19,964 nt of DNA, taken from assembly GCA_947626725.1 (NCBI GenBank), contig CANQTI010000008.1:1-19964 (forward strand), written 5' to 3'. The notes under the pieces were generated by a model, which was not told where the DNA came from, searched no databases, and was given only the letters and a program-made list of their open reading frames with translations. The first letter of the stretch is position 1; the number at the start of each line of letters is the position of its first letter. Origin of the DNA: an uncultured Eisenbergiella sp. Lineage in GTDB: Bacteria > Bacillota > Clostridia > Lachnospirales > Lachnospiraceae. Positions 8,025-15,183 of this stretch are shown one piece after another. A program made the translations under genes and the position numbers.

Positions 8025-8090
8025 AAAAGGCTGATACTTTTTGTGAGGTGAGAAAATTGCGCCGTATGAAAAAGATCAGCCTTTTTTTTT
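8025..8090 (+). promoter_or_regulatory. Terminator-like hairpin spanning the start of the bofC-like gene
   Basis: AAAAGGCTGAT (8025-8035) and ATCAGCCTTTT (8075-8085) pair perfectly over 11 bp, and the right arm runs into nine T residues (8082-8090). The 39-base loop contains the GAGGTG ribosome site and the TTG start of the next gene, while the T-run encodes its first hydrophobic residues. It looks like an intrinsic terminator or attenuator that would stop messages reading in from upstream. The long loop makes it weaker than a usual terminator. Confidence 0.45.
8045..8050 (+). promoter_or_regulatory. Ribosome binding site deciding a TTG start
   Basis: GAGGTG ends 6 bases before TTG 8057. It overlaps the alternative GTG at 8048, which therefore cannot use it, and is too far (15 bases) from ATG 8066 to favour that codon. 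TTG 8057 is the best start for the bofC-like gene. Confidence 0.65.
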
Positions 8091-8680
8091 ATTCCTGCGC
8101 GCTGTTTTGTGCGGGTGTTTACGGGCATATCAAATATCTGGATTTCTTTTATCCGGGGCTCTGGTACAGCGTGCCGAAGGAAGTGGCAGCAGAGTCTGAC
8201 GGCGGGCAGGAGGCGATTCCGGTTTCCTTTGCGGAACAGGTCGTGACATCAGACACCCGCCTGCTGGTTCGTATCCGCGATATGGATTCCGGTTCGGAGC
8301 GGGAAGAAGAGGTCCGGATGCCGGAAAAGTATGTGGGAATGAACAGGGAGCAGTTTGTCCGTCTGATGCAGGAGGATCCGCAGGGCATCACGCTTCGGGA
8401 GCGGGAGGCAGGATTTGAATTCCTGGAGGTGGAATCTTTTTCGCCGGAATGCGTCGTATTGACAAAGGGGTACCGGCAGAAAACCGTACCGGATTTTTTT
8501 TACCTGATGCTGGAGGAAAACAAAGTCGTCATTTTTGAGGAGGACGGGAGCGTTTATCAGCGCACCGATATCGATGGGCGAAAGCTTTCGGGGGAGCTTA
8601 GAAACGCCGTTTTGAACGGGAAAAAGCAGATCACCCGTGCGGAACTGGAAAAATTTCTTGTCACATACGCTGCTTCGTAG
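8057..8680 (+). CDS. Membrane-anchored or exported protein with BofC-like C-terminal domain
   Basis: The 207-residue product (TTG start) has a short basic N-terminus and a hydrophobic helix (about 7-24) that acts as signal or anchor. The rest is a soluble, mostly charged region. Its C-terminal part (about 125-203), with YLMLEENKVVIFEEDGSVYQ followed by a helical end, resembles the BofC C-terminal domain. In Bacillus, BofC is a forespore-exported inhibitor of the SpoIVB protease in the sigma-K checkpoint. Lachnospiraceae carry BofC-domain proteins whose role is untested. The neighbouring sporulation genes support a spore-related job, but the domain call rests on pattern memory. I find no lipobox. 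Confidence 0.6.
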   Translation: MRRMKKISLFFYSCALFCAGVYGHIKYLDFFYPGLWYSVPKEVAAESDGGQEAIPVSFAEQVVTSDTRLLVRIRDMDSGSEREEEVRMPEKYVGMNREQFVRLMQEDPQGITLREREAGFEFLEVESFSPECVVLTKGYRQKTVPDFFYLMLEENKVVIFEEDGSVYQRTDIDGRKLSGELRNAVLNGKKQITRAELEKFLVTYAAS

Positions 8681-8809
8681 TATTCTATTGAGTGCGGATG
8701 GATAAGACGAAACGAATGGGACCAGGCAATAGGCCTTTGACGGAAAAGCGCGGCAGCGGATGGAAGGAAAGGTCCTCATTTTCAGACAGAAAGCGAGTTA
8801 GTGCAGCGA

Positions 8810-10057
8810 ATGGAAAAAGGATCGAAGAGAGTCGGGGTGATCGGAGGCGGGGCCTCCGGCATGGCCGCGGCCATTGCCGCCGCAAGGGCGGGCTGCTCTG
8901 TCACCCTGCTGGAGAGACAGGAGAAGATCGGGAAAAAGCTGCTGGCCACTGGAAACGGCAGATGCAATCTGTCCAATCTGGATTTTCAGGCCGTGCGGGA
9001 TTACAGGAGCCGATGCGCCTTTCGTTTGCCTGCCTTTTTTGAACAGTTCGGCGTAAAGGAAACCCTTCGCTTTTTTGAAAGCTGCGGCCTTCTGCTGACG
9101 GACCGGAACGGATACCTTTATCCCCGCAGTATGCAGGCGGGGGCCGTTCTGGGAGCACTGGAGGAAGAACTGGACCGGAACGCCGTGCGCATCGTCTGCA
9201 GCTGCAGGGTTGAGCGCATCCGGCGGGAGCGCTTCTTTTACATATCTGCCGGGGCGGAGGAGTTCTGCTTTGACAGTCTGATCCTGGCCTGCGGCACTGC
9301 AGCGGGGCTGGTCCCGAAAAATGCTGCGGACGGTTTTGCGCTTGTGCGGGAATTGGGACTTGCAGTGATTCCGCTTATGCCGGCCCTCGGAGCGCTGCGC
9401 TGTGAGGGGGGATTTTGGAAGGCCCTGGCGGGGGTGCGCTGTATCTCTCAGATAGAGCTGCATGTACAGACGGGGATCCGGGAAAAAGTCTGGCGGGAGA
9501 ACGGAGAGCTGCAGCTGACGGATTACGGCATTTCCGGCATCCCCGTTTTTCAGTGCAGCCGTTATGCGGCCGCTGCGCTGCGTGACGGCGCCCGTGTGAC
9601 GGCGTTTCTGGATTTCCTGCCGGAGTATGCGCCAAAGCAGTGGGAGACGCTGTGCGTAAGGCAGTTCCGGCTTTGTCAGGGGAAACGCGTGCAGACGATG
9701 GCCGCAGGGATGGTGGCTCAGAAAACGGCAAAGGTTCTCATGAAGCAGTGCGGGCTCGCGGCCGAGGATCTGGTGGGAGAAGAAACAAAGGAACGTATCT
9801 TTGCCCTGTTTGGCCTGATGCGCCGTTTCCCGGTGACGGTGATCGAAGCCAACCCAATCAGTCAGGCACAGGTGTGTGCGGGCGGCGTTTCGCTGGATGA
9901 GGTGTCGGATCATCTGGAAGCGAAGAAGGTTCCGGGGCTGTTTCTGTGCGGGGAGATGCTGGATGTGGATGGGCGCTGCGGCGGATATAATCTGCAGTGG
10001 GCCTGGACCAGCGGCGTCATCGCGGGCCGACACGCGGCAGAGGATGACAGAACATGA
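8810..10057 (+). CDS. HI0933/YhiN-family FAD-dependent oxidoreductase (aminoacetone oxidase family)
   Basis: The 415-residue flavoprotein begins with a Rossmann motif VGVIGGGASGMAAA (8-21) and the family hallmark KKLLATGNGRCNLSN (about 44-58). It ends with GEMLDVDGRCGGYNLQWAWT, the C-terminal FAD-binding signature of HI0933-like proteins. The true substrate of this family is unknown; aminoacetone oxidase activity has been reported for one member. Start choice: ATG 8810 is preferred over GTG 8801, three codons earlier; neither has a convincing ribosome site. It overlaps the next flavoprotein gene by 4 bp, so the two are probably co-translated. About 130 bp separate it from the upstream gene, where I see no convincing promoter. 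Confidence 0.92.
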   Translation: MEKGSKRVGVIGGGASGMAAAIAAARAGCSVTLLERQEKIGKKLLATGNGRCNLSNLDFQAVRDYRSRCAFRLPAFFEQFGVKETLRFFESCGLLLTDRNGYLYPRSMQAGAVLGALEEELDRNAVRIVCSCRVERIRRERFFYISAGAEEFCFDSLILACGTAAGLVPKNAADGFALVRELGLAVIPLMPALGALRCEGGFWKALAGVRCISQIELHVQTGIREKVWRENGELQLTDYGISGIPVFQCSRYAAAALRDGARVTAFLDFLPEYAPKQWETLCVRQFRLCQGKRVQTMAAGMVAQKTAKVLMKQCGLAAEDLVGEETKERIFALFGLMRRFPVTVIEANPISQAQVCAGGVSLDEVSDHLEAKKVPGLFLCGEMLDVDGRCGGYNLQWAWTSGVIAGRHAAEDDRT

Positions 10058-11667
10058 TCAGAATTCAGCAGTTGAAGCTGCCCTGCGATCACGGGGCAGA
10101 GGCACTTTTGAAAAAGGCGGAAAAGACACTGCGGCTTGAACCGGGACAGATCGTCCGTCTCACCGTTCGCAGGCGTTCCATCGATGCCAGAAAAAAGCCG
10201 GAGATCTTCTATTCCTATGCGGTGGATGTGGAAACGGCAGGAATCTCTGAAAAGAAGTGCGTGGCGCGCTGCCATGACCCTAACATTTCTCTGGCGGAGC
10301 GTGTGGAATATCGCTGTCCGGACTGCGGGACACAGCAGCTGTCCTCGCCGCCGGTGATTGTCGGGAGCGGTCCGGCCGGGCTGTTCTGTGCCTGGCTTCT
10401 GGCGGAGCGCGGCTATCGGCCCATCGTGCTGGAACGGGGAGCGGACGTGCGTACAAGGCGGAAGGATGTGGAACACTTCTGGGAGACAGGGCAGTTAAAT
10501 CCGGAATCCAATGTTTCCTTCGGGGAGGGCGGTGCCGGGACTTTTTCTGACGGCAAACTGAACACGCTGATCCGGGACCGGGAGGGACGGAACGCAAAGG
10601 TGCTGTCCATCTTCGTGGAAAACGGCGCGCCGGAGGATATCTTATACGAGGCGAAGCCCCACATCGGCACGGACGTGCTTTCCCAGGTGATCGAACGGAT
10701 GCGCGGCCGAATCCTGGAACGGGGCGGTCAGGTGCGCTTTTGCTGCCGGGCAGACGGCCTTTGCCTTTCGGAAGGGAGGGTCACGGGCGTTTTGCTCGCC
10801 GATGGATCGACGCTGCCCGCCCAGGCAGTGGTGCTGGCCACGGGGCACAGCGCCAGGGACACATTTGACTGGCTCCTCGGTCTGGGAGCCGAAATGCAGG
10901 CAAAGGAGTTCGCTGTGGGTCTGCGGGTGGAGCATCCCCAGACATTGATCAACGAGGCACAGTATGCGGTCAAAAATCCGAAGCACCTGCCGCCGGCGGT
11001 CTATAAGCTCACCGCCAGGGCGGGAAACGGCAGAGGCGTCTATTCCTTCTGTATGTGTCCGGGCGGCTGGGTGATCAACGCCAGCAGCGAAGCGGGACGG
11101 CTCGTGACCAACGGCATGAGCGATCATGCCAGAGACGGCGCTAACGCCAACAGCGCCGTCATCGTTTCCGTCACGCCGCAGGATTACGGTGCCAAAGGTC
11201 CCATGGCGGGCATCGCCTTTCAGCGAAGGCTGGAGGAGCTGGCGTTTCGGACGGGCGGAGGCCGCGTCCCCGTGGAGCGTTACGGAGATTTTTCCGACCG
11301 ATCCACGGCTGGACGAATCGGAGCGGATTTCATGCCCTGTATCCGGGGAAGCTGGCAATTCGCGGATGTGGCTTCTCTTTTGCCGGAACCGATATACCGG
11401 GCATTTTGCGAGGGCATGGAACGGTTCGGACAGATCATTCCGGGCTTTGATGACGCGAACGCGCTGGTCTGCGGCATAGAGAGCAGGACTTCTTCTCCGG
11501 TGCGCATCTGCCGGGATGCAGCACTCCAGTCCAATTTAAGAGGCCTGTATCCTTGCGGAGAAGGGGCCGGTTATGCGGGCGGCATCACCTCCGCGGCCAT
11601 GGACGGCATGCGGGTGGCAGAGGCCATCATCGCCAAGTATGCGCCGATAGAACTGCAGCCCAGATAG
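10054..11667 (+). CDS. COG2509-type FAD-dependent dehydrogenase
   Basis: This 537-residue protein has an N-terminal domain (1-95) with an RRRSIDARKKPE stretch, typical of COG2509 proteins and possibly nucleotide or RNA binding. An FAD Rossmann motif follows (GSGPAG, 104-109), then the conserved SFGEGGAGTFSDGKLNT block (about 156-172). Near the C-terminus, GLYPCGEGAGYAGGITSAAM closes the FAD site. Function is not established for the family; it is widespread in Clostridia and Bacteroidetes. Translation is likely coupled to the previous gene through the ATGA overlap. A GC-rich stem-loop straddles its stop codon. The length is normal and nothing is missing. Confidence 0.9.
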   Translation: MIRIQQLKLPCDHGAEALLKKAEKTLRLEPGQIVRLTVRRRSIDARKKPEIFYSYAVDVETAGISEKKCVARCHDPNISLAERVEYRCPDCGTQQLSSPPVIVGSGPAGLFCAWLLAERGYRPIVLERGADVRTRRKDVEHFWETGQLNPESNVSFGEGGAGTFSDGKLNTLIRDREGRNAKVLSIFVENGAPEDILYEAKPHIGTDVLSQVIERMRGRILERGGQVRFCCRADGLCLSEGRVTGVLLADGSTLPAQAVVLATGHSARDTFDWLLGLGAEMQAKEFAVGLRVEHPQTLINEAQYAVKNPKHLPPAVYKLTARAGNGRGVYSFCMCPGGWVINASSEAGRLVTNGMSDHARDGANANSAVIVSVTPQDYGAKGPMAGIAFQRRLEELAFRTGGGRVPVERYGDFSDRSTAGRIGADFMPCIRGSWQFADVASLLPEPIYRAFCEGMERFGQIIPGFDDANALVCGIESRTSSPVRICRDAALQSNLRGLYPCGEGAGYAGGITSAAMDGMRVAEAIIAKYAPIELQPR

Positions 11668-11676
11668 ACGGGCTGC
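11655..11676 (+). other. Stem-loop across the COG2509 stop codon
   Basis: GCAGCCC (11655-11661) pairs perfectly with GGGCTGC (11670-11676) around an 8-base loop that includes the stop codon at 11665-11667. There is no T-tract, so it is not a clear intrinsic terminator. It may mark a transcript 3' end after processing or have no role. Confidence 0.4.
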
Positions 11677-11771
11677 GCTGCAGGCGGGCGCCGGGAGGCA
11701 GACCGCCGCAAGAGGCCGCCAGCGATGGGTCCGCCGGCGGGACGGAGCAAAATTTACGCAGGAGAATACAA

Positions 11772-12653
11772 ATGGAACGACATATCAGGGAAGGGCTGAG
11801 GGACAAGAAGCGCATCGTGGTGAAGATCGGTTCCTCTTCACTGCAGCATGCGCAGACAGGGGATCTGGATTATATCCGGCTGGAAGTGCTGGTGCGGGAG
11901 CTGTGCAATCTGAAAAATCAGGGAAAGGATGTGACGCTGGTGACTTCCGGCGCCATTGCCCAGGGGCGCAAGGCGGTGAATCTATCCGGGACGGCGCCGC
12001 AGGACAATCCCATCGCCGTCAAGCAGGCCTGCGCGGCCATCGGACAGGCCCGCCTGATGATGACCTATCAGAAAATTTTCGCGGAATACAATCAGGTGGC
12101 GGCGCAGATCCTGATGACCCGTCAGACGGTGGACAATGAGATGAACCGCACCAACGCGCAGAATACCTTTGAGGCGCTGTTCGCCATGGGCGTCATCCCC
12201 ATCGTGAATGAGAACGATACGGTTGCCACCCATGAGATTGAGATCGGCGACAACGATACGCTGTCCGCCGTGGTGGCCTCCATGATCGGCGCGGATCTCC
12301 TGATTCTGCTGTCCGACATCGACGGGCTCTATACGGACGATCCCCGCCGCAACCCGGACGCCCGGTTTGTGGAGCTGGTGGAAAAGCTGGATGAAAGGCT
12401 GCTGGAAATGGGCAAGTCCTCCACCGGAAGCGGCGTGGGGACGGGAGGCATGTCCACCAAGCTGATCGCGGCCCAGATTGCCACAAAAAGCGGCGCGGAC
12501 ATGATCATCGCCAACAGCAGCGATATCCGGATCATTCACCGCATCATGGATGGCCGGAATTACGGGACACTGTTTGCGGCCAACCGTGAGGAAGAATTCG
12601 ATCTGCCGGCGTTCCTGGCCATGGTACATGACAAACACGGAAACGGCGCGTGA
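11772..12653 (+). CDS. proB: Glutamate 5-kinase, short form
   Basis: ProB phosphorylates L-glutamate to gamma-glutamyl phosphate, the first step of proline synthesis. The 293-residue protein shows the amino acid kinase fold: VVKIGSSSL (16-24), VTSGAIAQG (57-65), IVNENDTV (144-151), LSDIDGLYTDDPR (180-192) and GTGGMSTK (223-230). It lacks the C-terminal PUA domain of the Escherichia coli enzyme, which is normal for many Clostridia. ATG 11772 is chosen because AGGAG lies 8 bases upstream; the frame is open back to 11553, but that part lies inside the previous gene. It heads proB - DUF896 - cyclo-ligase - proA. No proline T-box leader is visible in the 104 bp before it. Confidence 0.95.
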   Translation: MERHIREGLRDKKRIVVKIGSSSLQHAQTGDLDYIRLEVLVRELCNLKNQGKDVTLVTSGAIAQGRKAVNLSGTAPQDNPIAVKQACAAIGQARLMMTYQKIFAEYNQVAAQILMTRQTVDNEMNRTNAQNTFEALFAMGVIPIVNENDTVATHEIEIGDNDTLSAVVASMIGADLLILLSDIDGLYTDDPRRNPDARFVELVEKLDERLLEMGKSSTGSGVGTGGMSTKLIAAQIATKSGADMIIANSSDIRIIHRIMDGRNYGTLFAANREEEFDLPAFLAMVHDKHGNGA

Positions 12654-12684
12654 CCGGATGGAAAAATAAGAAAGGAGGAGATGC

Positions 12685-12918
12685 ATGGCGACAGCAGACG
12701 AAAAACTGAAACGAATCAACGAGCTGTATCACAAATCGAAGTCGCCGGAAGGGCTGACGCCGGAGGAAAGGGCGGAGCAGCAGCTGCTTCGGAAGGAATT
12801 TATCGCCAATGTGCGGGCCAATGTCAGAAGCCAGCTCGATCAGATCACCATTGAGAACGAGGATGGCACGTTGGAAAATCTGGGAGAAAAATATGGCGGA
12901 AAACGGCATACGCATTGA
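12685..12918 (+). CDS. DUF896 (YnzC/UPF0291) small protein
   Basis: The 77-residue protein has the DUF896 pattern: a helical N-terminus with RINELYHKSKSPEGLTPEE, then EQQLLRKEFIANVRANVRSQ. The family is small, helical and widespread in Firmicutes, and its biochemical role is unsettled. The AAGGAGGAG ribosome site upstream of ATG 12685 is one of the strongest in the window, suggesting high translation. Its last 26 bases overlap the start of the cyclo-ligase gene in another frame. It separates proB from the two downstream enzyme genes. Confidence 0.92.
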   Translation: MATADEKLKRINELYHKSKSPEGLTPEERAEQQLLRKEFIANVRANVRSQLDQITIENEDGTLENLGEKYGGKRHTH

Positions 12919-13537
12919 ATCCGGTGGGAACGGGGCAGAGGAAAGCGCGGACGGTATGGCTGGATGGGATGAAAAGATCCGGCTGCTGCGCAGGGAAGGC
13001 CTTCGCAGGCGCAGCCGGCTCTCCGCCGTACAGCGGCGTGAAGCCGGGCATATCATCGCCGAAAGGTTATATTCTCTGCCCGTGTATAGACGGTGCGGCG
13101 TTCTGCTGAGCTATGTTTCCTATGGAACGGAGACCGATACCCGGGCTATCATCCGCAGGGCGCTGGAGGACGGAAAGGCCGTATACTGTCCGCGAGTATG
13201 CGGAAAGGACATGGATTTCTATCGGATCCATGCACTGGAGGAGCTGAAGCCCGGCTTTCGGGGCATTTTGGAGCCGATGGAGGGAGCAAAACGCTTCGAA
13301 GCGGAAGGGATGCAGGAAACGCTGGTCCTGGTGCCGGGAACCGTTTTTGACCGGAGCGGTCATCGGATCGGATACGGCGGCGGCTATTATGACCGGTATT
13401 TCGGCACAGGGCAGACTGGCCTGGGAAATGGACAGCGCCCATACCTGGTCGGCCTGTGTTATGCCTGTCAGAGGGAGGAATGGATTCCGTCCCGTCCCCA
13501 TGACATCGAAATGGACCTGGTGCTTACAGATGAATAG
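12893..13537 (+). CDS. 5-formyltetrahydrofolate cyclo-ligase
   Basis: The 214-residue enzyme converts 5-formyl-THF to 5,10-methenyl-THF with ATP. The signature GHRIGYGGGYYDRYF (156-170) carries the ATP/phosphate-binding glycines. Upstream LSYVSYGTETDT (72-83) and the LVPGTVFDRSG block (145-156) also fit. The N-terminal 25 residues are an extra, weakly conserved extension. ATG 12893 is preferred because GGGAG lies 6 bases upstream; it overlaps the DUF896 gene by 26 bp. The frame is open further back to 12809, but that part would be wholly inside DUF896. A shorter form from ATG 12956-12962 is also possible. Placement between proB and proA suggests shared expression rather than pathway linkage. 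Confidence 0.92.
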   Translation: MAENGIRIESGGNGAEESADGMAGWDEKIRLLRREGLRRRSRLSAVQRREAGHIIAERLYSLPVYRRCGVLLSYVSYGTETDTRAIIRRALEDGKAVYCPRVCGKDMDFYRIHALEELKPGFRGILEPMEGAKRFEAEGMQETLVLVPGTVFDRSGHRIGYGGGYYDRYFGTGQTGLGNGQRPYLVGLCYACQREEWIPSRPHDIEMDLVLTDE

Positions 13538-13624
13538 GGCATAAGAGATTCTTCGGATTCGAAAAGGATATTGATACCGCACGAATGGCGGAAGAAGCGA
13601 GTGGCACAAGTGAGGGAAGTATGT

Positions 13625-14908
13625 ATGCGTGAAGAAATCAAAGTGGAAATTATCGATGGCGAAGACAAATTGTCTGAAATGGGGAAGAGAGCCGTTATGG
13701 CCAAATACGCGCTGGCGGCCCTCACCACCGGGCAGAAGGACCGAGCGCTGCGGGCGGCGGCAGAGGCGCTTAACGGGCGCGCCGATGAGCTGCTGGCGGC
13801 CAATGCGCTGGATCTGGAGGCAGGAAGGGCGGCCGGCATGCGTCCGGCGATGCTGGACCGGCTGGCGCTGACGAAGGAGCGGATCGGCGCTATGGCGGAG
13901 GGCCTGTGCCAGATTGCGGATCTGCCGGACCCGGTGGGGGAGGTAATGGAGACCTTCACCCGGCCCAACGGCCTGGAAATCGAAAAGCGGCGCGTCCCGC
14001 TGGGCGTCATCGGCATCATCTATGAGTCCCGTCCCAACGTGACGGCGGACGCCTTCGGCCTCTGCTTCAAGACGGGAAACGCGGTCATCTTAAAGGGCGG
14101 CAGCGACGCCATCCGTTCCAACGCCGCCATCGAAACGGTCCTGCGGGATGCGCTGACGGCGGAGGGGATCACGCCGGACGCCATCCAGATGATCCGGGAC
14201 ACGGACCGGACGGTGACGGAGCGTTTCATGCGCATGAAGGCGTATGTGGATGTGCTCATCCCCCGGGGCGGCGCGGGGCTGATCCGCGCCGTGGTGGAGA
14301 ACGCAACGGTCCCGGTCATCGAGACCGGTACGGGCAACTGCCATATCTTTGTGGATGAGAGCGCCGACGTCGATATGGCCGTGAAGATCATCCTGAACGC
14401 CAAGACACAGCGGATCGGCGTCTGCAACGCCTGTGAATCCCTGGTGGTCCATGAGAAGATCCGGCAGCGTCTGCTTCCGGCGCTGGCGGCGGCTCTGCGG
14501 GAAAAGCATGTGGAGATCCGGGCCGACGAACGCGTGAGAGAGGTGATCGACGGCTGCACGCCTGTCACGGAGGAGGATTACGGCACGGAATATCTGGATT
14601 ACATCATTTCCGTGAAGACCGTGGACAGCGTGGAGGAGGCCATCGCCCATATCAACCGGTACAACACGAAGCATTCCGACGCGATCCTGACGCAGAATGC
14701 GGAGAACGCGGAAAAGTTTCTGGCAGGCGTGGACGCTGCCTGCGTCTATGTCAATGCCTCCACCCGCTTCACGGACGGGTTTGAGTTCGGGTTCGGCGCG
14801 GAGATCGGCATCAGCACCCAGAAGCTGCACGCGAGGGGGCCCATGGGGCTGAAGGAACTGACCACCTATAAATATGCGGTCCGCGGAAACGGGCAGATCA
14901 GAGGATAA
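13625..14908 (+). CDS. proA: Gamma-glutamyl phosphate reductase
   Basis: ProA reduces gamma-glutamyl phosphate with NADPH to glutamate semialdehyde, the second step of proline synthesis. The 427-residue protein shows PLGVIGIIYESRPNVT (125-140), the VIETGTGNCHIFVD block (231-244) and the catalytic cysteine in RIGVCNACES (Cys 267). The end is FGFGAEIGISTQKLHARGPMGL, as in the family. ATG 13625 has GAGGGA about 8 bases upstream; the open frame back to 13571 has no such site. The gene lies 87 bp after the cyclo-ligase and ends in a strong intrinsic terminator, so it closes the operon. Confidence 0.96.
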   Translation: MREEIKVEIIDGEDKLSEMGKRAVMAKYALAALTTGQKDRALRAAAEALNGRADELLAANALDLEAGRAAGMRPAMLDRLALTKERIGAMAEGLCQIADLPDPVGEVMETFTRPNGLEIEKRRVPLGVIGIIYESRPNVTADAFGLCFKTGNAVILKGGSDAIRSNAAIETVLRDALTAEGITPDAIQMIRDTDRTVTERFMRMKAYVDVLIPRGGAGLIRAVVENATVPVIETGTGNCHIFVDESADVDMAVKIILNAKTQRIGVCNACESLVVHEKIRQRLLPALAAALREKHVEIRADERVREVIDGCTPVTEEDYGTEYLDYIISVKTVDSVEEAIAHINRYNTKHSDAILTQNAENAEKFLAGVDAACVYVNASTRFTDGFEFGFGAEIGISTQKLHARGPMGLKELTTYKYAVRGNGQIRG

Positions 14909-14921
14909 GAATGAGAGAAAG

Positions 14922-14948
14922 AGGCTCCGCTGCGGCGGGGCTTTTTTT
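14922..14948 (+). terminator. Intrinsic terminator after proA
   Basis: AGGCTCCGC (14922-14930) pairs with GCGGGGCTT (14935-14943), with two G-U pairs in RNA, around a TGCG loop. The stem runs directly into a run of seven T residues ending at 14948. It lies 13 bp after the proA stop and separates the proline block from the sugar locus. Confidence 0.88.
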
Positions 14949-15099
14949 GTTGGACATCACACATATTGCTGCCCGTTTCCTTCCGGGATAACGCTTTCCC
15001 GATGCTGTCACAGATGGGGGCGGCATTTTCTCTCGTTTTGTCACGAAATAAAATTTTTTTCATTTTTAGATTTAAAATCAAAATTATTTTCAAAATGTA

Positions 15100-15127
15100 T
15101 TGCAATTTCAAAGGTTTCATGTAATAA
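15100..15127 (+). promoter_or_regulatory. Probable vegetative (sigma-A) promoter of the sugar locus
   Basis: TTGCAA (15100-15105) and TAATAA (15122-15127) are separated by 16 bases. Upstream from about 15045 the DNA is very rich in A and T, resembling an UP-element region. The predicted start lies about 50 bases before the SGNH hydrolase ATG. The 275-bp intergenic region otherwise contains the proA terminator and no gene I can support. Confidence 0.6.
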
Positions 15128-15183
15128 TGAGTACAGGTTATTCATATTGCCTGAAACATTCATCAATCAGGGGGAGAGATTTG

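Noticed and set aside
8692..9042. Open frame starting upstream of the HI0933-family gene
   Set aside because: It is a basic, low-complexity frame overlapping the true gene in another phase, with no family resemblance.
8798..10033. 411-codon open frame on the minus strand
   Set aside because: It mirrors the HI0933-family gene almost end to end; the + strand frame has clear FAD motifs.
11677..11771. Possible T-box or other leader before proB
   Set aside because: The gap is only about 100 bases, has no T-box consensus sequence and no terminator ahead of proB.
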